Source: Bacteroidota bacterium
GTDB lineage: Bacteria; Bacteroidota; Ignavibacteria; Kryptoniales; JAKASW01
Assembly: GCA_021818875.1 (NCBI GenBank)
Contig: JAKASW010000006.1
Location: 1 to 40,605 of the forward strand
Direction: 5' to 3'
DNA: 40,605 nt
Position numbers and translations under genes: made by a program. Positions 26,581 to 36,688 of the stretch are shown here, piece after piece. The notes beneath the pieces were generated by a model. It was not told where the DNA came from and ran no database searches. It worked only from the letters and a program-made list of their open reading frames with translations. Each line of letters begins with the position of its first letter. The stretch's first letter is position 1.

Positions 26581-29004
26581 TCAGACCTTGCCTTCGGTCT
26601 GGCCTCGTTTCAAATTGATCGTCAGGGAATTTGTTCCATATAGTGAATGTGTGGCCTCGACTCTAATTTGTCCGGAACTGTTCGGAGTACCCTTGACCCA
26701 TATTGCACCGACTCCTCCTGTCTCAGCCAACTGGAATGGGTTTACACCAACCATCTCGCCCGGTCCCGTAAGCTTGAAGGTGATCTCTCCGCCTGCAAGA
26801 AGACGAGGCGTGCCGTATTTGTCCACGACTTTGAACACCAACCTGGTTGCGTCCGTCCCGTCTCCGATCAGCTCCTCGTCGTCTGCCTGAAAGATGAACT
26901 TGTCCTGAGATGGGTCAGATGAATATGTTTGCGACATAACCAACTTGTCTCCGGCATATCCTTCAATCTTGAGTTCAGGATGGTTCGTACCCTTGATTTC
27001 CAGATCAGCAAAGAACGGAGGAAAATTCAGATTCGGGAATCCCATTGTATCGGGGTGAAGCGTCGAATGATGGTTGCCGTCCACAAATAACTGCAAGGTG
27101 TCACAGTTGGAGAATATGGCGACATGTTTGCCGGGCCCGAACGGAGTCCTTGCGCCGAAGTCCCAGTAGAAATTCGGCCCGATCACAGGTCGCACTTCAG
27201 GGCTGACTTGTGATCGATAAAACGAGGCTCCCAGTTTGGGGATCCTGAAGAAATCTGCCACGCCAGGGCACTTCACTCCATTGTAGGCGTTCAACAGACT
27301 GCCATAATCATAAGCGCACCAGCCGATAAGTCCCGATATGCGAGGGTTGCCACCTGCCCTGCTATGTGCCTGAGCATGCCAGATTGCCTGTTCTTCCTGC
27401 AGCCATACCGCTCCAGCCCGGCGGTATTTTGCATTCATACCCTCGTTTTGATATTTGTAATCTCTTTGTCCAACCGCCTCCGTGATGAGGTACGGGACTC
27501 CGGGAGGCGAATCGGCAATCTTTGGGCTGCCGTCAGGTTCTGACACGTAATCGTCATAGGCAAAGACATCCTCGCTCCATCCGGTCTCCGATGTGGTGGT
27601 CATGGTACCCGAACTCTGTCGGGAGTTGTCCAGCGCTTTTGCGATGGCTCTCGTTTTCTTGTACAGATCGACGTGGTTCGGTGCCTCGTTGGGACGAGTA
27701 CCCCAAATAATTATCGAGGGATGGTTGCGGTCCCGAATTACCATCTCCCGGACATCTTTCAGCAAATGCTCCTGCCACAATTCGTTTCCGACGTATCCCC
27801 ATCCCGGTACCTCTTCCCAGACCATAAGTCCGAGTTCATCGCAGACATCCAGAAATGCTTCCGATTGAGGATAATGAGAACAACGAACCATGTTGCAGTT
27901 GAACTCATCACGAATCATAATCGCGTCGTGCCGCATCACTCTCGCCGGCATCGCAAATCCCACATAGGGAAAAAGTTCGTGCCTGTTGAGGCCGAAAATT
28001 TGCAGTCTACTGCCGTTCAGGAAGAAGCCGTCAAGCTCGAATCTGGCATCGCGCAAACCTGTTCGGACCAGGTAGTCATGAACCGGCTCCCCGTTCACGA
28101 TGAGGGTCGCTACAACATCGTAAAGGTACGGTTCATTCGGGCTCCATAGCTTGATATTGCCTAACTTCGACAGCACGAGTTTAATTTCGCTCTTTCCTTC
28201 GCTCTCGATTTTTACTTTCTCACGAGTTCCAGCGACTACCTTGCTGCGGTTACGGAGTTCTACCTGCAGCTCAACATTCTTAGGCACGGCACCCGCTGCA
28301 TTAATGGTACAGTTGACCTCTATTCTCCTACTAGCATCCAAGACGTTTACCGGTTTCGCGAAGACATCCTCGATGAAGATCTGCGGCACCGCCTGCATGT
28401 AGACATCTCTAATGATTCCTCCTGGCTCAAGGTAATCAATCGATGCGGGTCCTCCAGGAGATCCTTCCGGCGGTACGTTGCTCCACCGAGAGTCGACTTG
28501 CACTGCCAATATGTTACCAGTGTCGGTGACCTCATCGGTGATTTCATACCTCGAAGGCAGATAACCGCCAAGGTGCTGGGGAAACGCGTGTCCGTTGACA
28601 ACCGGAGTCGTACCGACCATGACTCCCTCGAAATTCAAGAATACACGTTTCCCTTTGCTACCTGGTGGAAGGTCAAAATGTCTGCGATAGATCCAAAGAT
28701 GTTCCCAAGTATCGGGGTTCCAGTTATCCCAGGATAACTCCGTCACGCAATGTGGCAGCGTGACTTTCGAGAAACCGGAATCATCGAACTGCGGGCTCAG
28801 CGCATCCGGGTTGAACTTCCCACCGAAAAGCCAGTTCTGATTCATTCCAAACCTTAAACTGGCCGGGCCTGTTTTTGGAAGGAATGCACCACCGAGGCTG
28901 CCGTAGCGTATTAGTTTTGGACCGTATGCGAGAACTGCCGTCCCGAGCGCAACTGTGCGCATGAACTTTCGTCTCGACAAATCGGTGTTACCTGTTTTTT
29001 CCAT
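26581..29004 (-). CDS. Tat-exported glycoside hydrolase family 2 enzyme
   Basis: This 807-residue protein has a twin-arginine signal (LSRRKFMRTVALGTAVLAYG, 9-28), then the GH2 order: sugar-binding jelly roll (about 50-200), immunoglobulin-like domain (210-315), and a TIM barrel (about 320-600). A C-terminal beta-rich region (to 807) has bacterial-Ig-like features. Catalytic candidates are the acid/base Glu440 in IIIWGTRPNEAPN and the nucleophile Glu509 in PYLITEAVG. The WGTRPNE form resembles GH2 proteins of Bacteroidota rather than LacZ (WSLGNE). It probably removes beta-linked galactose, glucuronate or mannose from an oligosaccharide in the periplasm or on the surface. It belongs with the sulfatase and maturase downstream; exact specificity is open. 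Confidence 0.92.
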   Translation of the reverse strand: MEKTGNTDLSRRKFMRTVALGTAVLAYGPKLIRYGSLGGAFLPKTGPASLRFGMNQNWLFGGKFNPDALSPQFDDSGFSKVTLPHCVTELSWDNWNPDTWEHLWIYRRHFDLPPGSKGKRVFLNFEGVMVGTTPVVNGHAFPQHLGGYLPSRYEITDEVTDTGNILAVQVDSRWSNVPPEGSPGGPASIDYLEPGGIIRDVYMQAVPQIFIEDVFAKPVNVLDASRRIEVNCTINAAGAVPKNVELQVELRNRSKVVAGTREKVKIESEGKSEIKLVLSKLGNIKLWSPNEPYLYDVVATLIVNGEPVHDYLVRTGLRDARFELDGFFLNGSRLQIFGLNRHELFPYVGFAMPARVMRHDAIMIRDEFNCNMVRCSHYPQSEAFLDVCDELGLMVWEEVPGWGYVGNELWQEHLLKDVREMVIRDRNHPSIIIWGTRPNEAPNHVDLYKKTRAIAKALDNSRQSSGTMTTTSETGWSEDVFAYDDYVSEPDGSPKIADSPPGVPYLITEAVGQRDYKYQNEGMNAKYRRAGAVWLQEEQAIWHAQAHSRAGGNPRISGLIGWCAYDYGSLLNAYNGVKCPGVADFFRIPKLGASFYRSQVSPEVRPVIGPNFYWDFGARTPFGPGKHVAIFSNCDTLQLFVDGNHHSTLHPDTMGFPNLNFPPFFADLEIKGTNHPELKIEGYAGDKLVMSQTYSSDPSQDKFIFQADDEELIGDGTDATRLVFKVVDKYGTPRLLAGGEITFKLTGPGEMVGVNPFQLAETGGVGAIWVKGTPNSSGQIRVEATHSLYGTNSLTINLKRGQTEGKV

Positions 29005-29175
29005 TTAGGTCACTTTCAGGTTTCTCTTTGGAGTCAGCGGTGTCGCAAGACTTCCTTCAACTTATTGGTTATTTATCTTGCTTGCCTGCAAGTAGTGTTG
29101 TCATTCTCCCGAACGAATCTGTACATGGGGCTTGAATAATTGAGTAGTAGCAGCGCCTTGGCTCATCGCTTCCCG

Positions 29176-30924
29176 CTACTTGAGGAGGAGCATCTTGCGA
29201 GTCATGATGTTCGATCCTTGTCGTAACGTGTAGAAGTATACACCACTGGCATACTTATCCATGGTGACGTTGTACGTGTATTGGCCCGCTGGTTTGTATC
29301 CTTGAGCTACAACGCGTACCAATTGTCCGAGGACATTATAAATTTTCAGACTCATCACACCAGCTTGGTTCAAAGCAAACTTGATATCCGTTGATGGGTT
29401 AAACGGATTGGGATAGTTCTGGCTTAGAGTGAATTCGGTGGGAACTTGCTTGGCCGGTGTCTCTATGGCGTTGACTTTGCCGGCTTCAAACAATTTCCAT
29501 TGCGCAGGGAACCAGTTCAAGTCACCGATGGCAAATCCATCAGTGCCGGCTGAAGTCAGGGCTTCATTCGAGTAAGACAAGTTTTCAGGAACTGGATAGT
29601 TCTGCTTACTCGCCCAATCGCTGGGTATCTCGCTGAAAATATATGCCGGATTGAGCGTATCCTGAGAGTATAGGAAAGTCCCCGTCGTCTTCTGTGACCA
29701 CCATAAGTCAATCCAATTAACCAGACTGTTCATGGTCGGTGTTACAAGCGTGGAGTTGAAATCCGGATCAATACTGTCGTTGTTAGCCATATACATGAGC
29801 GGCCACGCCTTCTTGTCGGTAAACATGTCCTGCGTAATGCTGTCCATCCAGACAGGCGTCGTAACCAAACCCGGATCATGAGAAGTATCAGTTATCGCGG
29901 TCCAGAGCTTATAGAGGTCGCCATTCCAGTAGTAGACATTGTTCATGATCGTATCCGCCCGGTCTGCTTCGGTTAGGGAATAAGGCGGGGCTGCCAAATC
30001 AGTGAGAGAATCCAACGCAATATCCGCAGGCCTTCTGTCCTTAAGGTTGTAAATATTCCCCTTGTTCATGTAGGCGGAGTCCAGACCGCCGGCAAAATCG
30101 CTGTACCATATGTTGTTGGTAATGACCTCGTGAATTGCTTCTGGTGAATCGAGCGGCGGATCAGCAGTGCAAAAGATTGTGTTGTGGTTGAGTATCAGGT
30201 TTGCGCAATATCCGGCCTCACCCACGATCGACCTCTCGGTGCAGAACAGAGTGTTGTTCACAAAAACAATCGAATCGGATGGGACCTTGGCATTGAACCA
30301 GGCGACCGCCGCTCCGTTCATCTGCGGAGTCTGGATGTTTCTGAATTCACAATTGGTCACGAAGAGGTTGACATACGGCGCATTTATGTTGAACACATGA
30401 AGGGCAGAGTTCGTCATCGAACTGACGACGCAATTATCTACCCTGAGAGTCGAGCTATCCCCGTTGATTCCGACAAACTGAACGGTTTGCATTACTCCGG
30501 TAGGTGCCTTGCCCATGAAGAAAAGGTTCTTGAGAACAACTGTAGATTTCGAACCGTAGCAATTCATTAGAGTGTTCGGAATGTTTCCGTCGATATTGTA
30601 GATAGGAGCGACTACCGGAAGCATTCCCGTTTGGGGGTCAGGCACGCCGACAATAGTGATGTTGTTATACATACGTATGATGTTATCAAAATAGTATATC
30701 GAAGTGTCCTGGTCCGTGCCGCCGAAAAGAACATAGACACGATTTGGATCGGCGCGCTGCCCGGTGGAAGTCGTGTCGCCCATGATGGCTTCACTGAGGT
30801 TCCCAACCGGTTGGGGGTAGACGAACATTGTGTCACCCTTTACCAGTTGCGCATACAAGCCGCCTGGCACAGACACAAGCGATGCTGCTACAATCATGAA
30901 GATAGTGGTTACTGCTAGTTTCAT
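29176..30924 (-). CDS. Secreted beta-helix-like protein with T9SS sorting domain
   Basis: The 582-residue protein has a signal peptide (MKLAVTTIFMIVAASLVSVPGGLYA) and a central region (about 120-290) of short repeated Asn-rich strands (VVLKNLFFMG, LRVDNCVVSSM, LFVTNCEFRNI, IVFVNNTLFC, LILNHNTIFC). That pattern indicates a right-handed parallel beta helix, as in pectate-lyase-fold carbohydrate-active or binding proteins. It ends in a type-A T9SS domain (NYPNPFNPSTDIKFAL... MTRKMLLLK), so it is exported by T9SS and probably surface-anchored. AAAAGGAGAC lies 7 nt before the ATG. No catalytic motif is visible; glycan binding or lysis is only suggested by the fold and by neighbours. Confidence 0.75.
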   Translation of the reverse strand: MKLAVTTIFMIVAASLVSVPGGLYAQLVKGDTMFVYPQPVGNLSEAIMGDTTSTGQRADPNRVYVLFGGTDQDTSIYYFDNIIRMYNNITIVGVPDPQTGMLPVVAPIYNIDGNIPNTLMNCYGSKSTVVLKNLFFMGKAPTGVMQTVQFVGINGDSSTLRVDNCVVSSMTNSALHVFNINAPYVNLFVTNCEFRNIQTPQMNGAAVAWFNAKVPSDSIVFVNNTLFCTERSIVGEAGYCANLILNHNTIFCTADPPLDSPEAIHEVITNNIWYSDFAGGLDSAYMNKGNIYNLKDRRPADIALDSLTDLAAPPYSLTEADRADTIMNNVYYWNGDLYKLWTAITDTSHDPGLVTTPVWMDSITQDMFTDKKAWPLMYMANNDSIDPDFNSTLVTPTMNSLVNWIDLWWSQKTTGTFLYSQDTLNPAYIFSEIPSDWASKQNYPVPENLSYSNEALTSAGTDGFAIGDLNWFPAQWKLFEAGKVNAIETPAKQVPTEFTLSQNYPNPFNPSTDIKFALNQAGVMSLKIYNVLGQLVRVVAQGYKPAGQYTYNVTMDKYASGVYFYTLRQGSNIMTRKMLLLK

Positions 30925-31059
30925 AATTTGTCTCCTTTTGCTGAATCTTTACTCCGAATGACTCCCCGCCTGAAAAAGAATTTGAAATGACCATAAATCA
31001 AGAATGAAAGATTGGTTGTTGTGTTGATTGCTTTGTCACCACCTCCTTGGAAGGACTGG

Positions 31060-34000
31060 CTACTGCAGACTCCAACGAACTCCTAAGTCGGCAGTTAGAC
31101 CGTAAGTATCCTGGGATGATGGGAATCCGTTTCCGGGGTCTATATATGTATCACTGGCATTGTTGAGATCGTTCAGGTCTAGGAATACTGAAAGGCCCGG
31201 CAACGGCAATAATTGCCTCGCAGCAAAATCCCATCTGACATATCTCTGCTTGTACGTGCGGAGTTCCGGCCAGAAGTTGGGTCCTGTGAAGATGTTCGCC
31301 TGATCAATTAACGAAATGCGGGCCGAAAAACCATTGTAGTCATAACCAAATGAAAGGTTAACTATGTCGTTAGGCTGATCAACCAGTCTGTCGGTATAAA
31401 AAGTGTCGACAACCACCGGGGCGTAGAACGGGGGCGGCCCTCTCCGCTGAAGCGAATATGGATACTTCGCACCTGAGAAGATGTGAGTGTAGTTTATGTC
31501 AAACACAAGGCCGCTTAACGGACCAGGCAAATACCAGAAGTGAGTCGCCCATTCTACTTCTGTCCCCCAGACGTTCACTCTATAAGGGTCGTTGATGGCC
31601 GTGCTGAGAGCATACCCCCGCGTATTGGCGGGGAGGCCAGGATATAGTGAAGGATTACTGATATAGGTGGCCTGTGAAAAAATCAGGTTGTCGATCTGTT
31701 TAAGGAACGGATTTATTTCAACCAGGCCGATGGCGTTGCTGTGAAAAGCTATCGCGAGGTCGTAGTTTTGAGCTCTCGCAGGCTGCAACGCATAATTGTT
31801 CCATGTCACCAAGCCTGCACCATTTGTGTTTACGTCGATAATCGGGATGATCTCGCCGTAGTCCGGATAAGTGATCGTGTTGTAGTAGGCAGCGTGTAAG
31901 TCAAGCCATGAAAGAGGCCTATAGGTAAGATCAACATCAGGGAGCCAATAGCCATGATACTGGTCGACGGTGGTATCTGTATGAGGGAGAGGCTCAGGGT
32001 AAGTATTTGGCGCAGCGGCATCATAATAGTGGCTTGCTCTGTATGATGTTTCAAGGCCCTGGTACCTTACGCCGGGTACAAGGCTAATATCTGGACCAAT
32101 GTTCAAGGTTCCCATGATGTACCCCGCGCTTCTATACTCGTTTCCATGGTAATCGCTTGCGCCGGAAGCATATTCGGAGGGACTGTAATAGGGATTAGCA
32201 CTTTTGTATTTGTTCTGTACATAAGTCATTACCGATTGTATTGCGTGAGCTATCATACCGACATTGGCGGCCGGACCCATCGGATAATTCCCGTTAAGGA
32301 AATGTCCGTAATTATACCCGGGCGACTCAAATGGTGTGAGTGGAATATCTTCTATCCCGTTGTCCGGAATATTATAAGGCGGCTGCGTCATCCATGGGAA
32401 AGCCTGTAGAACAGCTACGCGGTCATCCACGTCTACAGCACTGTAGAATGATCCTCCTCCTTGACTGTAATTATAATACCGATACGTGTTTTCGTATGAG
32501 CCACCGAATTTTACGTTTCCTGATAACAGGCTGGAAAGAGAAAAGTCCTTCTGAAAATCGATCGAGCCTGTGAGGTCCCTTTGCTTGAGATAGCTGTCGC
32601 TGACGCTAAATCCGTTCCAGAGCAAATTGCCGGGATTGATATATGGCTGTATCTGTTGAGCTACCTGCACAGGACTCAAACTCGTCGAAATACCACTTAC
32701 TCCGGCAGCGCCCTGCAGAAAATCCATACTCCATGAACCTGGGTTAATATTTTGGGAGAACGAATTGGAAATCTTCGCATCCATATCGAATGAAAGAATA
32801 TTATACCTGAAATCCAGGAGACTGGTAACGACATCCAATCTGTTTGGTGCATACCCTACTCCGTAGCTTAGACTGTTCCCGGCTGGGCTGTAATTTTGGC
32901 TTAGACTTTGTGTCTTTGTATGCCCTCGACTGAAAAAACTCATCAGGTCGATTTTGCCCCTTGGAAGTCTATAATCCAGAATGACGCTCGCATCATATCG
33001 CATCCTGTTCCTCGGGCTGAACGTAGTAGTCATGCTGCTGAACAGTAACCTGTTAGGAACACCGAAGTTTCTTGTTGCGAGATTGTACCCGGCACTTAGA
33101 TTGTCCCCGGCCAGGTTTACTCTTTCGACGACTCCTTCGACAAGGACTCCCAAGCGATTGTTGAGAAATCTGTCTCCGATGTTCGCAGTAAACTTATAGG
33201 GATTGTAAGCGGAGGTTAGCTCTTTGTACCCTCCTTGCAATGATAAGTCAACTTCGGGTGCACCGGAGGGAGACCGCCTTGCTTCAGGCAATTGGAAATT
33301 TACCACACCGCCGAGGACAGCCGCATCCATATTGGGAGTTACCGTGTTGTAAAGGGTAATTCCATTCAGCATGCTTGACGATATCATGCTGAGATCCACA
33401 CTTCGATTCCCTGAGTTAGTCGCCGCCATCCGCACGCCATCAATCTCAACCTCGTTGTATTTCGGTTGGAGTCCCCGAATCGCCACTTGATAGCCTTCGC
33501 CTCCTGATCTCAATACGTAAACACCAGGAAGCCTCCCTACAGACTCTGCGGCGTTGGCATCCGGCAACTCCTGTATCCTCGCGGCGGATACCACGTTGAC
33601 TATATTCTGCGATGTCAACTGCTGATTTATCGCTGCGTTCTGCCCACTTGCCTGTGCAGTGACTACCACCTCCTTCCCCCTCAAACCTACTGCCTCAAGC
33701 CTCACGTCCACGGTGATATTCGAACCACTCGTTACCGTCACCTTCTCTTCCCGACTATCATAACCCACGTAACTTGTCCGAACTGTATATGACCCCGCGG
33801 GAATACCTGTTATCGAATACCTTCCCTCTAGATCGGTCGACGCTCCCAGGCTTGTCCCCTTCAATAGCACGGTTGCACCAGGAAGAGCACTCCCGGTCTT
33901 GGCATCCCTAACCCGGCCATGGATCTTACCCGAGCCTTGTGGATCGTTGATCCTCTCGTGCGATGACGCACTCGATCCGTCCTTCTCATTTGAAGCGATC

Positions 34001-34116
34001 GCGACCTGATGCCTGGAGTTGTCCACCGCTGGCTCAAATCTTTTTTCCTGTGCACGGGCAGTGACTTCGAAAAGAAAAATCAAAATGAGGCTCAATAGAG
34101 TATAATAGGTTTTCAC
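31060..34116 (-). CDS. TonB-dependent outer-membrane receptor (SusC-like, no SusD)
   Basis: This receptor is about 1018 residues from GTG 34116, which has AAGGTGG 6 nt upstream and gives the signal MKTYYTLLSLILIFLFEVTARAQ; the track GTG is three codons earlier. A carboxypeptidase-regulatory-like domain follows (GKIHGRVRDAKTGSALPGAT at about 65-85). The plug (about 160-280) has VGRLPGVYVLRSGGEGYQVAIRG and DGVRMAATNSGNRSVDLSMI. A 22-strand barrel reaches the C-terminal aromatic end (ADLGVRWSLQ). It takes up large ligands, probably oligosaccharides, with energy from TonB-ExbBD. No SusD-like lipoprotein is adjacent, which is unusual for a classical SusCD locus but common for single receptors in Ignavibacteria-type genomes. 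Ligand unknown. Confidence 0.92.
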   Translation of the reverse strand: MKTYYTLLSLILIFLFEVTARAQEKRFEPAVDNSRHQVAIASNEKDGSSASSHERINDPQGSGKIHGRVRDAKTGSALPGATVLLKGTSLGASTDLEGRYSITGIPAGSYTVRTSYVGYDSREEKVTVTSGSNITVDVRLEAVGLRGKEVVVTAQASGQNAAINQQLTSQNIVNVVSAARIQELPDANAAESVGRLPGVYVLRSGGEGYQVAIRGLQPKYNEVEIDGVRMAATNSGNRSVDLSMISSSMLNGITLYNTVTPNMDAAVLGGVVNFQLPEARRSPSGAPEVDLSLQGGYKELTSAYNPYKFTANIGDRFLNNRLGVLVEGVVERVNLAGDNLSAGYNLATRNFGVPNRLLFSSMTTTFSPRNRMRYDASVILDYRLPRGKIDLMSFFSRGHTKTQSLSQNYSPAGNSLSYGVGYAPNRLDVVTSLLDFRYNILSFDMDAKISNSFSQNINPGSWSMDFLQGAAGVSGISTSLSPVQVAQQIQPYINPGNLLWNGFSVSDSYLKQRDLTGSIDFQKDFSLSSLLSGNVKFGGSYENTYRYYNYSQGGGSFYSAVDVDDRVAVLQAFPWMTQPPYNIPDNGIEDIPLTPFESPGYNYGHFLNGNYPMGPAANVGMIAHAIQSVMTYVQNKYKSANPYYSPSEYASGASDYHGNEYRSAGYIMGTLNIGPDISLVPGVRYQGLETSYRASHYYDAAAPNTYPEPLPHTDTTVDQYHGYWLPDVDLTYRPLSWLDLHAAYYNTITYPDYGEIIPIIDVNTNGAGLVTWNNYALQPARAQNYDLAIAFHSNAIGLVEINPFLKQIDNLIFSQATYISNPSLYPGLPANTRGYALSTAINDPYRVNVWGTEVEWATHFWYLPGPLSGLVFDINYTHIFSGAKYPYSLQRRGPPPFYAPVVVDTFYTDRLVDQPNDIVNLSFGYDYNGFSARISLIDQANIFTGPNFWPELRTYKQRYVRWDFAARQLLPLPGLSVFLDLNDLNNASDTYIDPGNGFPSSQDTYGLTADLGVRWSLQ

Positions 34117-34450
34117 ATAGACCACCTTCTTTTAAAGTAAGCTGATAAATGCCATTCCAACTTTTCCTCTGAGAACTGGAGTAGTTCATTACTTGTGTTG
34201 AGTGCTTTCATGCCGAAAGTTTCCCTCCAGGTTAAATTTCCTTTGACTTGAGGAATGGAGCAGACTCTCTTCAGCCCCAAGACCCAACCCGGCACACTCG
34301 AAACCAAGAGAGTCTCCCGCGGATGACACAGACTTTCGCTGATGATTTTAATCTGTGGAGATCAGCGAGATCTGCGGGTAGCAGAAGTCTCTGCTTTTAA
34401 TGCCCAAAACCTTGCAGCCAAGAGATCTAATGAGGGAAAGAAAAGTGTCC
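34117..34450. other. Intergenic stretch with dispersed-repeat-like DNA
   Basis: No gene is seen. The middle contains a phrase-like stretch GTGGAGATCAGCGAGATCTG that resembles recurrent intergenic sequences of related genomes (from memory). A perfect hairpin AGCAGA-AGTC-TCTGCT at about 34380-34395 is followed by TTTTA on the plus strand, so it is in the wrong orientation to terminate the minus-strand genes. The region near 34130 carries the ribosome site of the receptor. Confidence 0.4.
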
Positions 34451-36688
34451 TTATTTGAGGAGAATCATCTTGTGAATCGACATGAAGTTGTCGGTTCTCA
34501 AGATATAAAAGTAGACTCCACTGGCAAAATGGTCTCCGTTGAAGTTTGCTTCGTGGTAACCAGCTCTCTGATGCTCGTCGACAAGTGTTGCGACTTCCTG
34601 GCCGAGAACATTATAGATCTTCAGCGTCACCATCTGAGCTTTTGGTAGAGCGTACTTGATGAGCGTGGAGGGATTGAAAGGATTAGGATAATTTTGAAAC
34701 AACCGAAAAGCTCCCGGGATCTCTCCGGCTCCATTTGGGCTTACAATCGCCGATGCCGGCTGGTAGTACCGAAAAGCTGTGTAAGGATCTATGACCTTTA
34801 CGTGCAGGTTAGGGTAGTCCTTGTTTAGCAGTGCAACGCCACTTGCGAGCGTCGCTGGATTTGCAAGTACCGTACGGACAAACATCACATATCCGGTTCC
34901 TAGCCCTTTGAATAGAGTGTACAGCGATTGTTCAACCTGAGTAGGATTTGCCGGAGTTGGAGTGCCAAGATCATGAACCGTCACAAACGGTACATTATTA
35001 ACGAGCAACTGCGCTCCCTGAGTATTAACTCCTACTCCGTTAGTTGCAAACATTGTATAATCCGTCTCCAACGACTGAGGAAGACTACTGGAGTAACCCG
35101 TAATTACAAAACCTGCGATGCTAAGATCAAATTGTTTGAAGAGCCTCTGTGCGTAGTTTACCCAGTACGGGATGTATTGCGAGGGAAGCTCGATGGAGTT
35201 CAGATAACCTGTCCCGTTATCTGCAGAAACAAAATAATCATTCTTCGTCGCCGTTTCATAATAGTAGTCGAATGCCTGCGGGATCCTCGTAGAGAGATCG
35301 GGATCCAGTCCCCATGCGAGAGGGATTGTGCCACGACCGCTGCTGTTCCACAAATTGGGGAGCCTGCTTGATACCCACGGCGAACTATCGTAGTCCCCCA
35401 TATAGAAACAGACATAGTTCGTATCGGGACTATAAGTGCTTCTACTTAGCCCCTGGTCGTTGTTCTGCTTAAGGTTCGGGTCCAATGGGACATGCTGATA
35501 AAGGGAAGCGTTGGCGAGTCCTACATCGAGGGCATCGAGCTGGGCAAAATACGATGAGAACAGATTAACGGTGTTCCACTCCTGATGGACCGCATCCGCT
35601 TGCGTACCATTTGTATATTTGAAATGCCATGGCACAAAGCCACCGGCCGTTATTATAGATGTATCTGCCTCAGCCCTTAGAGCCGCGAGGACTTTTTGGA
35701 AAGTCTGATAATCAGTGCCCAGCGGCTGAGTGGGATCATCGTTCGGAATCCGTGTATCGGGGCACAGATCGACAAAGAACCCCTTGTTTGCAATATAGTA
35801 ATCGGCATTTATCAACATGCGCCAAAACAGACTGTCCGAATATACGACCTGATCGTTCTGTCCCCTAAGCGGCGACCAGGCATCTACGGCATACACAACA
35901 CATGTGGGGTTCACCAAGCCGGTATTTATGTACTTGTCAATTGCCCAGAGATAGGCATCGCATTTCTTGCTTCCAGATGTTGGGATGTTGGTCCCCGGTA
36001 TAGTTGCGTAACTCCCTGCGAACTCCGATGCAAGATCTATCGTGGGAAGATTCCCCAGATATTTTACCAGCATCGAGTCGAGCTCACCCCCCCTCACGGC
36101 GGGGAGATAATCATCCACCCCGCAGATGGTGGATGCAACATTTGAAGTCGCCGGAATGCTGTCGGTCCAGAGTACGACGCCCTTTATCTTATCCTTGAAA
36201 CGAGATAGCAAATCAGTGTAGAAGCTGTCCGTAGACGGATTAATCCAAATTTTTGTGTAACCGGACAAATAATTTCCCGGCTGAGATAGATAATTCAACC
36301 AGAACTGGTCGGGGTTGAAGTTGGGAGTTACCGGATGGTCTCCATGGTACATGTAGAATATTTTATTCCCCACCGAGTCCCTGTTTACAATTCCCTGAAG
36401 TACAGCGGCCATCTTCAAGAAATCATATCCATAAGCAGTGACATATTCTCCATAGTTGGTGTAAAAGGCGGGAGTATTCTGAAAACAACTATCGACATTG
36501 AAGACATAAAGTGTATCCTGCGCGAAGACCGTGGAAGATTGGGTAAACATGAAAGCGATAACGATCAGGATCTTCACAAAAGAAATTTCTGAAGAACTCT
36601 TTTTCAACAACTTAACAATATTAGAAAGTACGGCCGTGCTCACATCATTGAACCTTTCTTGAGAGTAACATTTTCGCACCGAGGCCAA
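34451..36688 (-). CDS. GxGYxYP-family secreted protein with T9SS sorting domain
   Basis: The 745-residue protein has a hydrophobic signal (FVKILIVIAFMFTQSSTVFA, about 37-56), so the real start may be GTG 36643 or 36577; the track start is TTG. The body matches the GxGYxYP putative glycoside-hydrolase family: MAAVLQGIVNRD near the N-terminus, FVPWHFKYT, ANASLYQHVPL, CFYMGDYDSSPWVSSRLPNL, and NDYFVSADNGTGYLNS (the motif proper, here GTGYLNS rather than GxGYxYP). It ends in a T9SS domain (NYPNPFNPSTLIKYALPK...MILLK). The family is linked to carbohydrate loci, but its activity has not been firmly shown. It is next to the TonB receptor, so it probably acts at the cell surface on the imported glycan. 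Confidence 0.8.
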   Translation of the reverse strand: MASVRKCYSQERFNDVSTAVLSNIVKLLKKSSSEISFVKILIVIAFMFTQSSTVFAQDTLYVFNVDSCFQNTPAFYTNYGEYVTAYGYDFLKMAAVLQGIVNRDSVGNKIFYMYHGDHPVTPNFNPDQFWLNYLSQPGNYLSGYTKIWINPSTDSFYTDLLSRFKDKIKGVVLWTDSIPATSNVASTICGVDDYLPAVRGGELDSMLVKYLGNLPTIDLASEFAGSYATIPGTNIPTSGSKKCDAYLWAIDKYINTGLVNPTCVVYAVDAWSPLRGQNDQVVYSDSLFWRMLINADYYIANKGFFVDLCPDTRIPNDDPTQPLGTDYQTFQKVLAALRAEADTSIITAGGFVPWHFKYTNGTQADAVHQEWNTVNLFSSYFAQLDALDVGLANASLYQHVPLDPNLKQNNDQGLSRSTYSPDTNYVCFYMGDYDSSPWVSSRLPNLWNSSGRGTIPLAWGLDPDLSTRIPQAFDYYYETATKNDYFVSADNGTGYLNSIELPSQYIPYWVNYAQRLFKQFDLSIAGFVITGYSSSLPQSLETDYTMFATNGVGVNTQGAQLLVNNVPFVTVHDLGTPTPANPTQVEQSLYTLFKGLGTGYVMFVRTVLANPATLASGVALLNKDYPNLHVKVIDPYTAFRYYQPASAIVSPNGAGEIPGAFRLFQNYPNPFNPSTLIKYALPKAQMVTLKIYNVLGQEVATLVDEHQRAGYHEANFNGDHFASGVYFYILRTDNFMSIHKMILLK

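Noticed and set aside
34380-34397. Hairpin AGCAGA-AGTC-TCTGCT followed by TTTTA as a terminator
   Set aside because: The T-run is on the plus strand, while all genes here are on the minus strand; there is no plus-strand gene to terminate.
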